A stretch of 43,194 nt of DNA from Clostridia bacterium (GCA_016938455.1 JAFGUQ010000256.1:1-43194), one strand, 5' to 3'. Positions 9,419 to 18,373 are shown, counted from the first letter of the stretch. The notes: generated by a model from the letters alone, not told the origin. Made by a program: numbers and translations.

Positions 9419-10327
9419 TCAATCTTTTTTAAAGCCTTTTTTAATGACCCAGTCTTCTTTGTTTGTCTGTCTTTCTCTTGCGATTGCCAGTGAATTACTT
9501 TTTACAGTTTCAGTGATGGTTGACCCGGCAGCTATATAGGTGTCGCTTTCGATTGTCACAGGTGCGACCATGGTAACATTGCATCCGATGAAGGCATTAT
9601 CTCCGATAGTGGTCTTGTATTTTCTCTTTCCGTCATAATTTGCTGTAATGACTCCGCAGGAAATATTACAGCCTCTGCCCACTTCACTGTCACCGATATA
9701 GGCAAGGTGTGAAATTTTGGTATTCTCTTTGATGACAGATTTTTTGATTTCAACGAAATCTCCTATTTTAACATGATCTCCTATATTGCTTTCCGGTCTG
9801 ATATAGGCAAATGGTCCAATATTACAGTGACTTCCGATGACACTTTCCATTATAACAGACTTCAGTACATTCGTGTCGCTATTAATAGTACTATTTACGA
9901 TTTTGCTTTCCGGGCCGATGACGCAATTGTCTCCTACTTCGCATTTCCCTTCAAGATAGGTGTTAGGATAGATCATTGTCTCTTTTCCGATGATTACATT
10001 CTCATCAATATATGTGTCAGACAGACTAAGAAACTTGACACCGTTTTTCAAATGTCTGCTGTTAATCTGAGATTTTATTTCTGATGCCGCATGATAAAAA
10101 TCGCACTCATCTCTGACTGGTTTATAATTGAAATTAATATTTTTCAATAGTCTGCTTAGGTCTTCTTCAGAAAGATAAAAAGCATCCTCACTGATGCTTT
10201 GGTTCTCATCATCATTGACTTCAACTCCTATGTTTTTCAACTTTTTACTAAGATAATAAGCTGCTTTTTCTCCGAAAATGACTCTGTCTCTGAAGCCATT
10301 GAAATATTCCTGTTTTTTAATAATCAT
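9419..10327 (-). CDS. Stand-alone GlmU-type glucosamine-1-phosphate acetyltransferase (no uridylyltransferase domain)
   Basis: From about residue 80 the protein aligns with the C-terminal half of GlmU: the linker helix (EIKSQINSRHLKNGV), then left-handed beta-helix hexapeptide repeats to the end. The acetyltransferase residues are present: Arg177 in YIRPES, Lys195/196, the catalytic His207 in SHLAYIGD (E. coli His363), and Asn230 in ANYDGK. The N-terminal Rossmann-like pyrophosphorylase domain of about 225 residues, with its LAAGxGTRM loop, is missing. About 75 unrelated residues replace it. The start has a TTGGAG site. It lies in the normal glmU place before prs. It should acetylate GlcN-1-P, with the uridylyl step done by another protein; that part is inference. 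Confidence 0.85.
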   Translation of the reverse strand: MIIKKQEYFNGFRDRVIFGEKAAYYLSKKLKNIGVEVNDDENQSISEDAFYLSEEDLSRLLKNINFNYKPVRDECDFYHAASEIKSQINSRHLKNGVKFLSLSDTYIDENVIIGKETMIYPNTYLEGKCEVGDNCVIGPESKIVNSTINSDTNVLKSVIMESVIGSHCNIGPFAYIRPESNIGDHVKIGDFVEIKKSVIKENTKISHLAYIGDSEVGRGCNISCGVITANYDGKRKYKTTIGDNAFIGCNVTMVAPVTIESDTYIAAGSTITETVKSNSLAIARERQTNKEDWVIKKGFKKD

Positions 10328-10340
10328 GTTTTCACTCCAA

Positions 10341-11036
10341 TCATGTTCTGCTATATATCATATAAGTGCTTTCAAAAGTGTAAAGCGGATAAAAAGAACC
10401 GAAGACATACTTCCCTTTGAGTCCTTCATTCTTAAATCGTTCTATGGCAAAGGTTTCATGCTTGACATCACTGGTGTCAAAATATACCTTATCTCCACCT
10501 GTAAAAGATGTCTTCATCTCCAGAACTTCAAAAGATTTCAAATTCAGAACATAAATCTCATTTTCATATCTGTTTTTAAGGATCTCTTCTATCTCTTTAG
10601 TGTCTGGCAGAGACTGTCTGATGATATGGTCAAGTCTGATATCACCCATTCTATACGATATGAATAATTTTTTCCTGTTTTCTTTCACCATGTGAAGAAA
10701 TTCATCAAAAGAGTTTCCTGACAAATCAAATCCATGGATGGATGGATAAATGCGTATCCCTTCATATTCAAAACTTTCATTGGCCTTTTTTATGTCTCTT
10801 TCTATATAAGGTAAAGAAAGATTCAGACTGATGACCATTTTATTCTCTGTCTTCTTCAGTTTTTCAGCCAGCTCTTTGTCTCCTTCAAAAGGGTCATGAT
10901 AGAAAATACTGTCAAGACTGGAAATATATCCATACTCGATTTCATACTTTTCATAGAGGAGTTTCAACTCCTCGAGAGACTGCTTTCTGATTTTTCTGAA
11001 TGGCCAGTGGCCAATAAGGCAATTATAATCTATCAT
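10341..11036 (-). CDS. Amidohydrolase-family protein lacking metal ligands
   Basis: This 231-residue protein opens with IDYNCLIGHWPFRK, where active members of the amidohydrolase-2 (COG2159) family carry the HxH metal motif. It ends with YVFGSFYPLY, where relatives have FGTDxP with the catalytic aspartate. No histidines replace the missing ones at the expected places, so it looks like a non-catalytic relative of the gene immediately upstream, which it overlaps by four bases (ATGA). The start has a GGGAG site. It may form a heteromer with its partner or have diverged to another role. The substrate is unknown. It lies 13 bases before the GlmU-like gene, so the two are co-transcribed. Confidence 0.65.
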   Translation of the reverse strand: MIDYNCLIGHWPFRKIRKQSLEELKLLYEKYEIEYGYISSLDSIFYHDPFEGDKELAEKLKKTENKMVISLNLSLPYIERDIKKANESFEYEGIRIYPSIHGFDLSGNSFDEFLHMVKENRKKLFISYRMGDIRLDHIIRQSLPDTKEIEEILKNRYENEIYVLNLKSFEVLEMKTSFTGGDKVYFDTSDVKHETFAIERFKNEGLKGKYVFGSFYPLYTFESTYMIYSRT

Positions 11037-11767
11037 ATTCTTTCTCCCAGCAATGAAATAATATTTTCAGAATAGATCATTCGTTTCTCAGCTTCTGTCA
11101 GTTTTGCACCTTCCACTTGCCCGATGCACTGAACACACCCGGTTGGCAGGTCAGTTCCGAAAAGCACTCTTTTTGCTCCGATCAGCTCTACTGTGTAATC
11201 GAGGTCATCTGCTCTGTATATTGTTCCGCTTATGTCTGTGTATACATTGTCAAGATCCTCAATACAACGAATCCCGTCATAGCAGTTTCCCCCTAAATGA
11301 GCCATAATGATTTTCAGTTCAGGATATCTAAGCGCCATGTTTCTTACATGAATGGCTGTTGTCTCATAATTCAGCTGTCCTGTCGCTTTTTTGAAAGCAT
11401 GTGTCAGCACCGGTAAATGATTTGCTATGCAAAATTCTGCAATCTGGTTGACATGGAAATCATCGAAAAAACAGGACACCCATAACTTCACCGCTGACAT
11501 GTTACTGTCAAGCCCTTTTTTAATCACATCAATACAGTTGTCATGCAATGGATCCACATAAATGAAACCACCGATTCTCTGATCCATCATCATAAATTCA
11601 AGTGTCAGCTGATTGTAGTTTTTAACATCCTCTTTGTCAGGATAATATTTCAAGAGTGTCGATACATAGACTTTGTCTATTGAAAAACGGTCAAGTACCT
11701 TTAATATTGTATTTCTGTTTTCAATATAGTGATCTTCCCATAAATGAGCATGCATATCTATAATCAT
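11033..11767 (-). CDS. Metal-dependent amidohydrolase-family protein (COG2159)
   Basis: A TIM-barrel amidohydrolase of 244 residues with an apparently complete metal site: HAH near the N-terminus (MIIDMHAHLW), histidines in LTHAF and MAHLGG, and the aspartate in FGTDLP. Such enzymes hydrolyse or decarboxylate small ring or amide substrates; the substrate here is unknown. The ORF track starts five codons earlier, but that ATG abuts the T-run of the spoVG terminator. The ATG of MIIDMHAH has GAAAGGG six bases upstream and matches the usual family start, so I chose it. It overlaps the next, degenerate family member by four bases. Confidence 0.75.
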   Translation of the reverse strand: MIIDMHAHLWEDHYIENRNTILKVLDRFSIDKVYVSTLLKYYPDKEDVKNYNQLTLEFMMMDQRIGGFIYVDPLHDNCIDVIKKGLDSNMSAVKLWVSCFFDDFHVNQIAEFCIANHLPVLTHAFKKATGQLNYETTAIHVRNMALRYPELKIIMAHLGGNCYDGIRCIEDLDNVYTDISGTIYRADDLDYTVELIGAKRVLFGTDLPTGCVQCIGQVEGAKLTEAEKRMIYSENIISLLGERI

Positions 11768-11782
11768 CATATTCCCTTTCAT

Positions 11783-11809
11783 AAAAAAGTCGCAAGTAAA
11801 ACTTACGAC
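11783..11809 (-). terminator. Rho-independent terminator after spoVG
   Basis: On the minus strand the stem GTCGTAAGT / ACTTGCGAC (nine pairs, one G-T) with a TTT loop is followed by TTTTTT. It lies between spoVG and the amidohydrolase genes, with almost no room for a promoter after it. Confidence 0.75.
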
Positions 11810-11858
11810 AAATTATATCATACTAGACTACATTTTTTCATGATTTTTCACCATCTAA

Positions 11859-12134
11859 CTATTGTTCTTCTACCGGTTCTTCTTCAAGCTCATTGTATTT
11901 CTCTATGATGAGCTCCTCAATCGCCTTTCTAGTTTCAGAGTTAATAGGATGTGCAATGTCCTTAAACTGTCCATCGGGAGTTTTTCTGCTAGGCATTGCA
12001 ATAAACAATCCGTTCTGGCTTTCAATAACTTTAATGTCATGAACTGCAAAGCAATCATCGATCGTTAAAGAAACTACTGCCTTCATCTTGCCACCAGTTG
12101 TGATTTTTCTTATACGCACGTCCGTAATATTCAT
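11859..12134 (-). CDS. spoVG: SpoVG family regulator
   Basis: This 91-residue nucleic-acid-binding regulator starts [11 protein letters not shown] and has the conserved core [20 protein letters not shown], both diagnostic of SpoVG. It acts in sporulation, capsule and virulence control in various Bacillota, and is also found in non-sporulating species. A purine-rich site (GGAAGGGGAAG) precedes the ATG. The acidic tail ([11 protein letters not shown]) is typical. It heads the block spoVG - (amidohydrolases) - glmU-like - prs, the same relative order as in Bacillus subtilis. A -10-like TATAAT lies about 30 bases upstream, without a clear -35. Confidence 0.95.
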   Translation of the reverse strand: MNITDVRIRKITTGGKMKAVVSLTIDDCFAVHDIKVIESQNGLFIAMPSRKTPDGQFKDIAHPINSETRKAIEELIIEKYNELEEEPVEEQ

Positions 12135-12324
12135 GCTCTTCCCCTTCCTGTTGATGTTTAATGATTATATGACAAACATATAATTACATTCCCTATTTGA
12201 TTTTTAAAAAATTTTCACCCGTTAATCACATTATACACTATTTTTACAATATTTTCATCATTTTGAAACTTTTTATGAAATTTTCAACTCATATTAGTAG
12301 ATATATCATTAAAGGAGAGAAAAA

Positions 12325-12633
12325 ATGATCAGTAATTTTGATAACAGCCTTAGTAAATCAGGTTCCACACAATTGAATGGGTTCGTCACCACCAGTACTA
12401 CCAGCACAGTGGAAAGCATAGAGTATGCAATGTACTTTCAGCAGGAAGTCAGTGGAAACTGGTCAACGATTGCCACCAGAACAGGAATCATGTACAATAC
12501 AAACCTTCAGACAGCATATGAATATCTTACAGTTTCTTCCGGATATTATTATAGAATCAGAACAATACACACAGCAAGGAATTTAGGTGATGTTGAAACA
12601 AGAACAGTACTTTCCTCAGCAGTTTATGTTTAA
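12325..12633 (+). CDS. Small beta-rich protein of unknown function, possibly DUF6147-like
   Basis: This 102-residue protein has a strong ribosome binding site (AAAGGAG) and stands alone on the plus strand. It is rich in Ser, Thr and Tyr and reads as alternating beta strands. The pattern GYYYRIRTIHTARNLGDVE near the end recalls small beta-sandwich proteins of Bacillota that I associate with DUF6147; I cannot confirm that by search. Those relatives are usually secreted, but no signal peptide is visible here. It is convergent with the anti-sigma gene and their stop codons overlap. An ECF-like TGAAAC lies about 60 bases upstream, without a matching -10. Being a real gene is likely; the function is unknown. 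Confidence 0.6.
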   Translation: MISNFDNSLSKSGSTQLNGFVTTSTTSTVESIEYAMYFQQEVSGNWSTIATRTGIMYNTNLQTAYEYLTVSSGYYYRIRTIHTARNLGDVETRTVLSSAVYV

Positions 12634-13382
12634 TTAAAAATAGACTCGACAACTTTAATCAGATCGCTTTCAGTGAGATTCCCTTCAACGGTAAACTGAA
12701 TGTTGTCATAGACGAATGTCAGATTCTTTAATTTATGGTCGTCACTTTCGAACATAACCATTTCAATGTTGTTAATCTTGACTTCTTTTACTAAATTCAT
12801 CTGAAAATTAGCTCCGCCATCATTGCCATTGTTTAAATACAGCATGATGACTCGTAAAAAATTGCCACTCAGGTCTTTATAAAAGATATATATGCTGTTT
12901 GTCCCTATTTTATCTTTATGCCAGTTGATTTTATCAAATCTGAACTGCTCCGGAACATATGTAGGGTAGTATAGTGTAGTGTCTATTCTATCTTTAGCAC
13001 TGATGACATCATAAAACTCTATTTCAAGCTGGTTCTCATCATTTTTCAAAATGGTATAATTATCATTTTCAGTTGTATCTATTTTAAATGTTCCGCCTTC
13101 GTAATTATATTTCATTTTAAAGATATCAAATTTTATAGCATTGACGAAAGGTGAATCGCTTAACATGATGGCTAAAAAAGCGACCGTTAAAAAAGCAAGC
13201 AGAATCACCAGCGGTCTGATGACATTGGTAACGATCTGCTTTCTTCTTTTCAGCCTGATTCTTGATTTTATCTCACTTAATGGAGTAATCTCAAGATTGG
13301 AGTTCCCGACGTCCTTGGTATCCTTCATGCTGGTTTCTATTAAGTTTTCCAGATTATTCTTTTCTTTCATATTTCCTGTCAC
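12630..13382 (-). CDS. Membrane anti-sigma factor (DUF4367-like extracellular domain)
   Basis: This 250-residue protein has a cytoplasmic N-terminus of about 50 residues that should bind the sigma factor, one membrane segment (about residues 55-75, RPLVILLAFLTVAFLAIML), and an outer domain. The C-terminal part (YYPTYVPEQFRFDKINW to the end) has the layout of DUF4367 sensor domains found in anti-sigma factors. It overlaps the upstream sigma gene by four bases, the usual arrangement. No zinc-binding HxxxCxxC motif is seen, so it is not a ZAS-type anti-sigma. Its signal is unknown. Confidence 0.75.
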   Translation of the reverse strand: MTGNMKEKNNLENLIETSMKDTKDVGNSNLEITPLSEIKSRIRLKRRKQIVTNVIRPLVILLAFLTVAFLAIMLSDSPFVNAIKFDIFKMKYNYEGGTFKIDTTENDNYTILKNDENQLEIEFYDVISAKDRIDTTLYYPTYVPEQFRFDKINWHKDKIGTNSIYIFYKDLSGNFLRVIMLYLNNGNDGGANFQMNLVKEVKINNIEMVMFESDDHKLKNLTFVYDNIQFTVEGNLTESDLIKVVESIFN

Positions 13383-13873
13383 TCTTTTTCAAATTTCTGC
13401 TTTAATGTTAGCAGCGCCCTTCTATGCCAGGTTTTTGCTGTATTGATGTTTATGCCCATCGCCTTGGCAATTTCATCAAATGTCAATTCGTAATAGTACC
13501 TGTGTTTTAAAAGCTCTTTCTCATTTTCATCAAGTTCATCAATATATTGCAGCACTCTTGACTTGTTTTCGCTGTCAATAATAAGGCTCTCCACATCAAT
13601 AACATCATTGTCAATATATTCTTCAAAACTTTCAACGCTGACTTCTCTTCCATACTTCTGCAGATGAGAAAAACATAAATGCTTTCCAATGGTGAAAATC
13701 CATGATTTGAATTTCTCGTCTGACTTCAGACTCCTGAAGTTTTTCAATCCAGCCAGTATCGTATTCATTATCACATCATCACTGGCACTTTTATTGCCAA
13801 TAATGCTGTAAATAAAGCGATATAACTCGTCATATACTATTTCAAGTTCTGCGTCAAACTGCCTTCTATTCAT
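13379..13873 (-). CDS. ECF-type RNA polymerase sigma factor
   Basis: This 164-residue protein has both ECF domains. Region 2 covers about residues 8-75, including FKSWIFTIGKHLCFSHLQK. Region 4 covers about 108-160, including LTFDEIAKAMGININTAKTWHRRAL, a helix-turn-helix. It overlaps its anti-sigma partner by four bases. The upstream sequence has a sigma-A-like TATACT, but I see no clear GAAC/TGAAAC type autoregulatory promoter. The family is clear; the regulon is unknown. Confidence 0.9.
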   Translation of the reverse strand: MNRRQFDAELEIVYDELYRFIYSIIGNKSASDDVIMNTILAGLKNFRSLKSDEKFKSWIFTIGKHLCFSHLQKYGREVSVESFEEYIDNDVIDVESLIIDSENKSRVLQYIDELDENEKELLKHRYYYELTFDEIAKAMGININTAKTWHRRALLTLKQKFEKE

Positions 13874-13918
13874 TCAATCCTCTATCATAAATCTATAATA
13901 GAGAAAGTATATCATATT

Positions 13919-14016
13919 ATGAAAAGGGAACCAAATAATTTTTTGGTTGGAAAGAACCGTTGAACTAATTTTTAAGAAGATTAAATTTCATAATAATCTG
14001 CTGGTTCCCTTTTCAT
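13919..14016. repeat. 98-bp segment bounded by a perfect 15-bp inverted repeat
   Basis: ATGAAAAGGGAACCA at 13919-13933 is repeated inverted as TGGTTCCCTTTTCAT at 14002-14016, with 68 AT-rich bases between. It may be the ends of a miniature or decayed insertion element. No transposase coding is visible nearby and I see no obvious target duplication. Confidence 0.55.
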
Positions 14017-14272
14017 GTTCCGTGTTACATATATAAGAGCATCAATAATACAGAAAAGTTTCAAATTTTCGAATTATTTTTGATTATTATCTTTTATATT
14101 CTAATTTTGCTATTGCACCTGATCAATTTATGCTGCTATTTTCTTTTTCTTGTTCTGATTGCTTAGGAATTCATGTAATTGTCATCATAAGAGGTTTGGA
14201 AAATGCACATTATACTTAAATCAACATACCGATACTAGCCAAATCTCTTTAGATATTGGTGATAAATCTTCA

Positions 14273-14495
14273 CTCATGCAGTGGTGTTGTTTTCCCTACC
14301 CGTCTTATTCCAGTCACGATTAGTTATAAAAAATCAAAAGAACTCGTTCAATTTAAAATATGGTTTTAAATTAAACGGCAATTTAACTTTTTTTAATAAT
14401 ATTTACTACCTGATATCCTGCTTCATACCTGTTATCTTATCGGTCTTAAAATCATCTTTGCTTATGTGGGATACTAGTGATTTCATCAAATACAA
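14273..14495 (-). pseudogene. Possible relics of a P-loop ATPase gene
   Basis: On the minus strand 14273-14323 reads LIVTGIRRVGKTTPLHE between stop codons, a good Walker A context as found in AAA-type ATPases of the AAA_14/DUF4143 kind. 14455-14495 reads VVFDEITSIPHK, which resembles a Walker B context. The second lies upstream of the first in the transcription sense, the wrong order for one gene, and stops are frequent. If real, these are scrambled remnants. Chance resemblance is possible. Confidence 0.3.
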
Positions 14496-14580
14496 CAGTT
14501 TGCTGTCATTAGCTTTTATGGATCTCTAATTACCAAAAAAAATTCACTCTTAACTGGGATAACTTCTTATATTCATTTTT

Positions 14581-15192
14581 TTATTTGCGGCTTTTTATGA
14601 CTTTTAACCGGGTAAAGTCTTCTCTGTCTTTTTCTTCCAAAGAATCCTGGATTGTCTTTGTCAGTAGTTCATATCTGGGTATTAAAATATTTTTCAAGGC
14701 ATTGGCTCTCTTTTGAGTACGCTTGATGTTAATCGCCAGCCTGAAAACCGCATTTTCAATTTCAGCCAGTTTAAATGTCATTTTCTTGGCTTTTTCAAAT
14801 TGCTCATATGCTTCATCAAGGGCAATATTTGTTCTGGAAAATCCATATTGAGGTTTCAGTTTTTTATCATCAAAAGAAACCATAGGAATTTCCACCCCCA
14901 TGACATGCCGTATTTTTATATCAACGCTGTCTTCTTCCTTAATGGCAAATCCGATCTGTTCCACATTCTTGATTCCCAGGACAATATTGGCATTCTGAAG
15001 CTGTGCATACGCCAGCTTATAAACATCTGCAATTTCACTCTGCAGTTTTTTAGCATCCTCAATCAGAGACATCATTTCTCTGATGAGAATATTTCTTTTT
15101 TTGTCAAGCAGATCATAACCCTGTCTTGAAAGGATCAGTGTATTTTTCGATTTAATTAAATTCCCCTTTGTTGGAAAAGAATTGTTATCCAT
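14581..15192 (-). CDS. atpD: V/A-type ATP synthase subunit D
   Basis: This 203-residue subunit forms the central rotor shaft of the V1 part. It shows the typical N-terminus (PTKGNLIKSKNTLILSRQGYDLLDKKRNIL), long helices at both ends forming the coiled coil, and the C-terminal TQKRANALKNILIP segment. It is the last gene of the operon and starts two bases after the stop of subunit B. No convincing terminator follows it. Confidence 0.95.
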   Translation of the reverse strand: MDNNSFPTKGNLIKSKNTLILSRQGYDLLDKKRNILIREMMSLIEDAKKLQSEIADVYKLAYAQLQNANIVLGIKNVEQIGFAIKEEDSVDIKIRHVMGVEIPMVSFDDKKLKPQYGFSRTNIALDEAYEQFEKAKKMTFKLAEIENAVFRLAINIKRTQKRANALKNILIPRYELLTKTIQDSLEEKDREDFTRLKVIKSRK

Positions 15193-15194
15193 TT

Positions 15195-16589
15195 CTAAAA
15201 TCCTTTAACTTGAATAGATCGTTCATCTACCTCTTTATAATGTTCTTCAATCAGTCCAGCATTCAACCTGTCAAGCTCCCCTTTTGGAAGTAATCCCAGC
15301 AAGGTCCATCCGAGGTCAAGTGTCTGCTCTATGTCACGTTCTTCATCATGATCCTGAGCAATGAAGTAATCTTCAAAATGTTTCCCGAAACGCATGTAAT
15401 TCTTGTCAATCTCTGAAAGTTCATCTTCGCCGATAACCGAAGCCAGTGCTCTGATTTCCTGGACTTTGGCATAGGAGGCAAACAGCTGATTTGCAAGATC
15501 AGGATGATCGTTTCTTGTAAATCCTTCACCGATACCGTCTTTCATCAGACGTGACAAAGAAGGTAAAATAGTGACAGGCGGATAAACACCTCTCTGGTGA
15601 AGTTCTCTGCCAAGGACAATCTGCCCTTCTGTAATATAAGCAGTCAAGTCAGGAACCGGATGAGTAATGTCATCGTTAGGCATAGTCAGAATCGGTATCT
15701 GTGTGATTGATCCTTCCCTGTCCTTAAGCATCCCCGCTCTTTCATATAATGAAGCCAAATCACTGTAAAGATATCCAGGGAATCCTTTTCTCGAAGGAAT
15801 TTCATTTTTTGAAGAAGATATCTCTCTTAAAGCCTCTGAATAAGATGTCATATCTGTCATGATGACCAGAACATGCATATTCATTTCAAAAGCCAGATAT
15901 TCTGCAACAGTCAACCCGCAACGTGGTGTGATGATTCTTTCCACAACAGGGTCATTGGCAAGATTCAGGAACATGACCACTTTCTCAAGTACTCCACTCT
16001 CCTGAAAACTTTGTTTAAAATATTCAGCGACATCATACTGCACACCCATGGCAATAAAGACAACCGCGAAATTCTCTCCTGATATTTTTGCCTGTCTGAC
16101 AATCTGTGCCGCAAGTTTATTATGTGGAAGTCCGTTCCCGGAAAAGATAGGAAGTTTCTGCCCTCTGATTAAGGTTGTCAAACCGTCAATCGAGGAGATT
16201 CCTGTCTGGATATAGTTCCTCGGATATTTTCTTGAGGCAGGATTCAAAGGCATTCCGTTAATGTCTCTTTTATCCTCTGCATAAACTTCGCCTAATCCGT
16301 CAATCGGTTTTCCAGTTCCGTTTAATATTCTCCCCAGTATTTCTTCAGACAACGGCATCATCATCGGATATCCTGTAAATTTCGTGGTAGTGTTGGTCAA
16401 GGATAAATCACTGGTTCCTTCAAAAACCTGTATGATAACGGCATCTTCTTTAATCTGTACAATTTTTCCAAGGCGCTTTTTGCCGTTTGAAGTGATCTCC
16501 ACAATTTCTTCGTTGGCTGCTCCCTTAATCCCATCTAAAACTACCAGAGGACCATTTATTTCGTTTAAACCCATATATTCCAGTTTCAT
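15195..16589 (-). CDS. atpB: V/A-type ATP synthase subunit B
   Basis: This 464-residue regulatory subunit alternates with A in the V1 hexamer. The nucleotide-binding domain lacks a true P-loop ([15 protein letters not shown]), as expected for B. The segments [21 protein letters not shown] and the [38 protein letters not shown] block are diagnostic. It lies six bases after subunit A. The length is standard. Confidence 0.96.
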   Translation of the reverse strand: MKLEYMGLNEINGPLVVLDGIKGAANEEIVEITSNGKKRLGKIVQIKEDAVIIQVFEGTSDLSLTNTTTKFTGYPMMMPLSEEILGRILNGTGKPIDGLGEVYAEDKRDINGMPLNPASRKYPRNYIQTGISSIDGLTTLIRGQKLPIFSGNGLPHNKLAAQIVRQAKISGENFAVVFIAMGVQYDVAEYFKQSFQESGVLEKVVMFLNLANDPVVERIITPRCGLTVAEYLAFEMNMHVLVIMTDMTSYSEALREISSSKNEIPSRKGFPGYLYSDLASLYERAGMLKDREGSITQIPILTMPNDDITHPVPDLTAYITEGQIVLGRELHQRGVYPPVTILPSLSRLMKDGIGEGFTRNDHPDLANQLFASYAKVQEIRALASVIGEDELSEIDKNYMRFGKHFEDYFIAQDHDEERDIEQTLDLGWTLLGLLPKGELDRLNAGLIEEHYKEVDERSIQVKGF

Positions 16590-16595
16590 ACTACT

Positions 16596-18368
16596 TTACC
16601 TTTCATACTTCATGGACAACTCATTTAATTTATTAAAGATTGAAGTCTCAAGTTCTTTGAATTTTTCAAGATGTGTATTATCAATAGAATATTTCATTTT
16701 TATCAAATCATTGAAAACTTCCGTTTTTCTGATTACAGAGACCGGAATTCCTTTTGCTACCAATGTTTTTGCTTTTTCATGCATTTTAAGGATCAGGTCC
16801 ATCATCAGATACTGTTTTTTAATCGGTACATAAGTATCATCTTCATGGAATGCATTCTGCTGTAAAAAACCCTGTCTTAATACTTTACAGCTTTCAAGTA
16901 CCAGTTTCTGCTCATCTGGTAATATATCGCTTCCTATCAGTTTGACGATTTCCATCAGCTTTGATTCTTCCTGTAATAATGCTGATACCATCGTTCTTTT
17001 TTCCATGAAGTCAGGTGCCACATTATTCTTATAGTAAAGAGCCAGTTCATCAATATATTCGCTGTAGCTGTTGCTCCAGTTGACTGCAGGGTAATGTCTT
17101 TCATAGGCCAGCTGCTTGTCAAGTGCCCAGAAACATCTGACAAAGCGCTTCGTATTCATGGTGACAGGTTCAGAGAAGTCACTCCCCTGAGGTGAGACTG
17201 CTCCGATGACAGTTAAAGATCCTTCCGATTCATTTAGATTTGTGACAAATCCGGCTCTTTCATAGAACTCAGACAATCTGGATGACAGATAAGCAGGAAA
17301 TCCTTCTTCTGCAGGCATTTCCTCCAGTCTTCCGGAAATCTCTCTTAAAGCTTCTGCCCATCTTGAGGTAGAATCTGCCATGATGGCTACATGATATCCC
17401 ATATCTCTGTAATATTCAGCCAGTGTGGTTCCTGTATAAATTGACGCTTCTCTGGCAGCAACAGGCATATTTGATGTATTGGCTATCAGGATAGTTCTTT
17501 CCATCAGCGGTCTTTTTGTTTTAGGGTCAATCAGTTCAGGAAAATCTTCCAGTACCTCTGTAATCTCATTACCTCTTTCTCCACAGCCGATGTACACAAT
17601 GATATCTGCATCAGACCACTTGGCGAACTGATGCTGTGTCATTGTTTTTCCGGTACCGAAACCACCCGGAATAGCTCCTGTTCCCCCTTTTGCAATCGGG
17701 AACATAGTATCAAAAACCCTTTGTCCTGTAATTAAAGGTTGCTTAGGTGTCTGTCTGTCTTTATAGGGTCTGGCTTCTCTGACAGGCCACTCCTGAAGCA
17801 TCCTGATTTCGTTTTCATGTCGTTTATCTTTTAAAACGGCAAGCACCTCATTAATGGTGTAGCTGCCGCTTTCTTTTAACTTTATTACTTCACCTTCAAC
17901 AAACGGAGGAACCATCACTTTATGAATGACAGCTTCACTTTCCTGGATTTCACCAATAACACTGCCACCAGTCAGGTAATCCCCTTTTTTCACTTTTATC
18001 TCAATATCCCATTTTTTATCTGTGTCGAGTCTGTCCACAGTCAGTCCGCGGTTGATATAGGCTCCAGAAAGATCTCTGATTTTTTCAAGCGGTCTCTGAA
18101 TCCCATCAAAGATATTACCGATGATTCCAGGTCCTAACGTCACGGAAAGAGGTTTCTTTGTTCCGATGACCGGCTCATTGAGTTTTAATCCTGTTGTGAT
18201 TTCATAAACCTGAGCAATGACATCCTCACCCCTGATTGCAATGACTTCGCCAATCAGCTTTGAATTCCCGACGATGACCATTTCCCGCATTTTAAAGTCA
18301 GGACTTCCGTTGATTGTTATGACTGAACCATTTATACCATTAATATATCCTACTGTTTTATCTTCCAT
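16596..18368 (-). CDS. atpA: V/A-type ATP synthase catalytic subunit A
   Basis: This 590-residue catalytic subunit hydrolyses or makes ATP. The Walker A motif is GGFGTGKT near residue 238. The extra bulge domain between about residues 110 and 190, typical of V/A-type A subunits, is present, and [27 protein letters not shown] is conserved. The ORF track starts four codons earlier inside the end of subunit E. I prefer the ATG of [11 protein letters not shown], which matches the family start and follows the subunit E stop by five bases. TAGGAG overlaps that stop and couples the two, though the spacing to the ATG is short. Confidence 0.96.
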   Translation of the reverse strand: MEDKTVGYINGINGSVITINGSPDFKMREMVIVGNSKLIGEVIAIRGEDVIAQVYEITTGLKLNEPVIGTKKPLSVTLGPGIIGNIFDGIQRPLEKIRDLSGAYINRGLTVDRLDTDKKWDIEIKVKKGDYLTGGSVIGEIQESEAVIHKVMVPPFVEGEVIKLKESGSYTINEVLAVLKDKRHENEIRMLQEWPVREARPYKDRQTPKQPLITGQRVFDTMFPIAKGGTGAIPGGFGTGKTMTQHQFAKWSDADIIVYIGCGERGNEITEVLEDFPELIDPKTKRPLMERTILIANTSNMPVAAREASIYTGTTLAEYYRDMGYHVAIMADSTSRWAEALREISGRLEEMPAEEGFPAYLSSRLSEFYERAGFVTNLNESEGSLTVIGAVSPQGSDFSEPVTMNTKRFVRCFWALDKQLAYERHYPAVNWSNSYSEYIDELALYYKNNVAPDFMEKRTMVSALLQEESKLMEIVKLIGSDILPDEQKLVLESCKVLRQGFLQQNAFHEDDTYVPIKKQYLMMDLILKMHEKAKTLVAKGIPVSVIRKTEVFNDLIKMKYSIDNTHLEKFKELETSIFNKLNELSMKYER

Positions 18369-18373
18369 TACTC

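Larger units (their letters stand above)
13874..14580. other. 0.7-kb AT-rich stretch without an intact gene
   Basis: This is the longest gene-free stretch in the window, between the ECF sigma gene and the last V-ATPase gene. The only ORF above 60 codons (14281-14529, plus) has no ribosome binding site and no recognisable motif. The stretch holds a 15-bp inverted repeat at its left end and short minus-strand reading segments that resemble ATPase motifs interrupted by stops. It looks like decayed sequence, perhaps a lost mobile or ATPase gene. Confidence 0.6.

Noticed and set aside
12135-12240. Possible sigma-H promoter for spoVG (AGGGAAT)
   Set aside because: The expected second element at the right distance is not present; a TATAAT without a good -35 is all that can be said.
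12630-12633. Overlapping TTAA stop codons at both convergent gene pairs (12630 and 25444) as a possible designed element
   Set aside because: TTAA naturally gives a stop on both strands, and such overlaps are common in compact genomes.
14281-14529. 82-codon plus-strand ORF in the gene-free stretch
   Set aside because: No ribosome binding site or known motif, in a region full of stops on other frames; probably chance.
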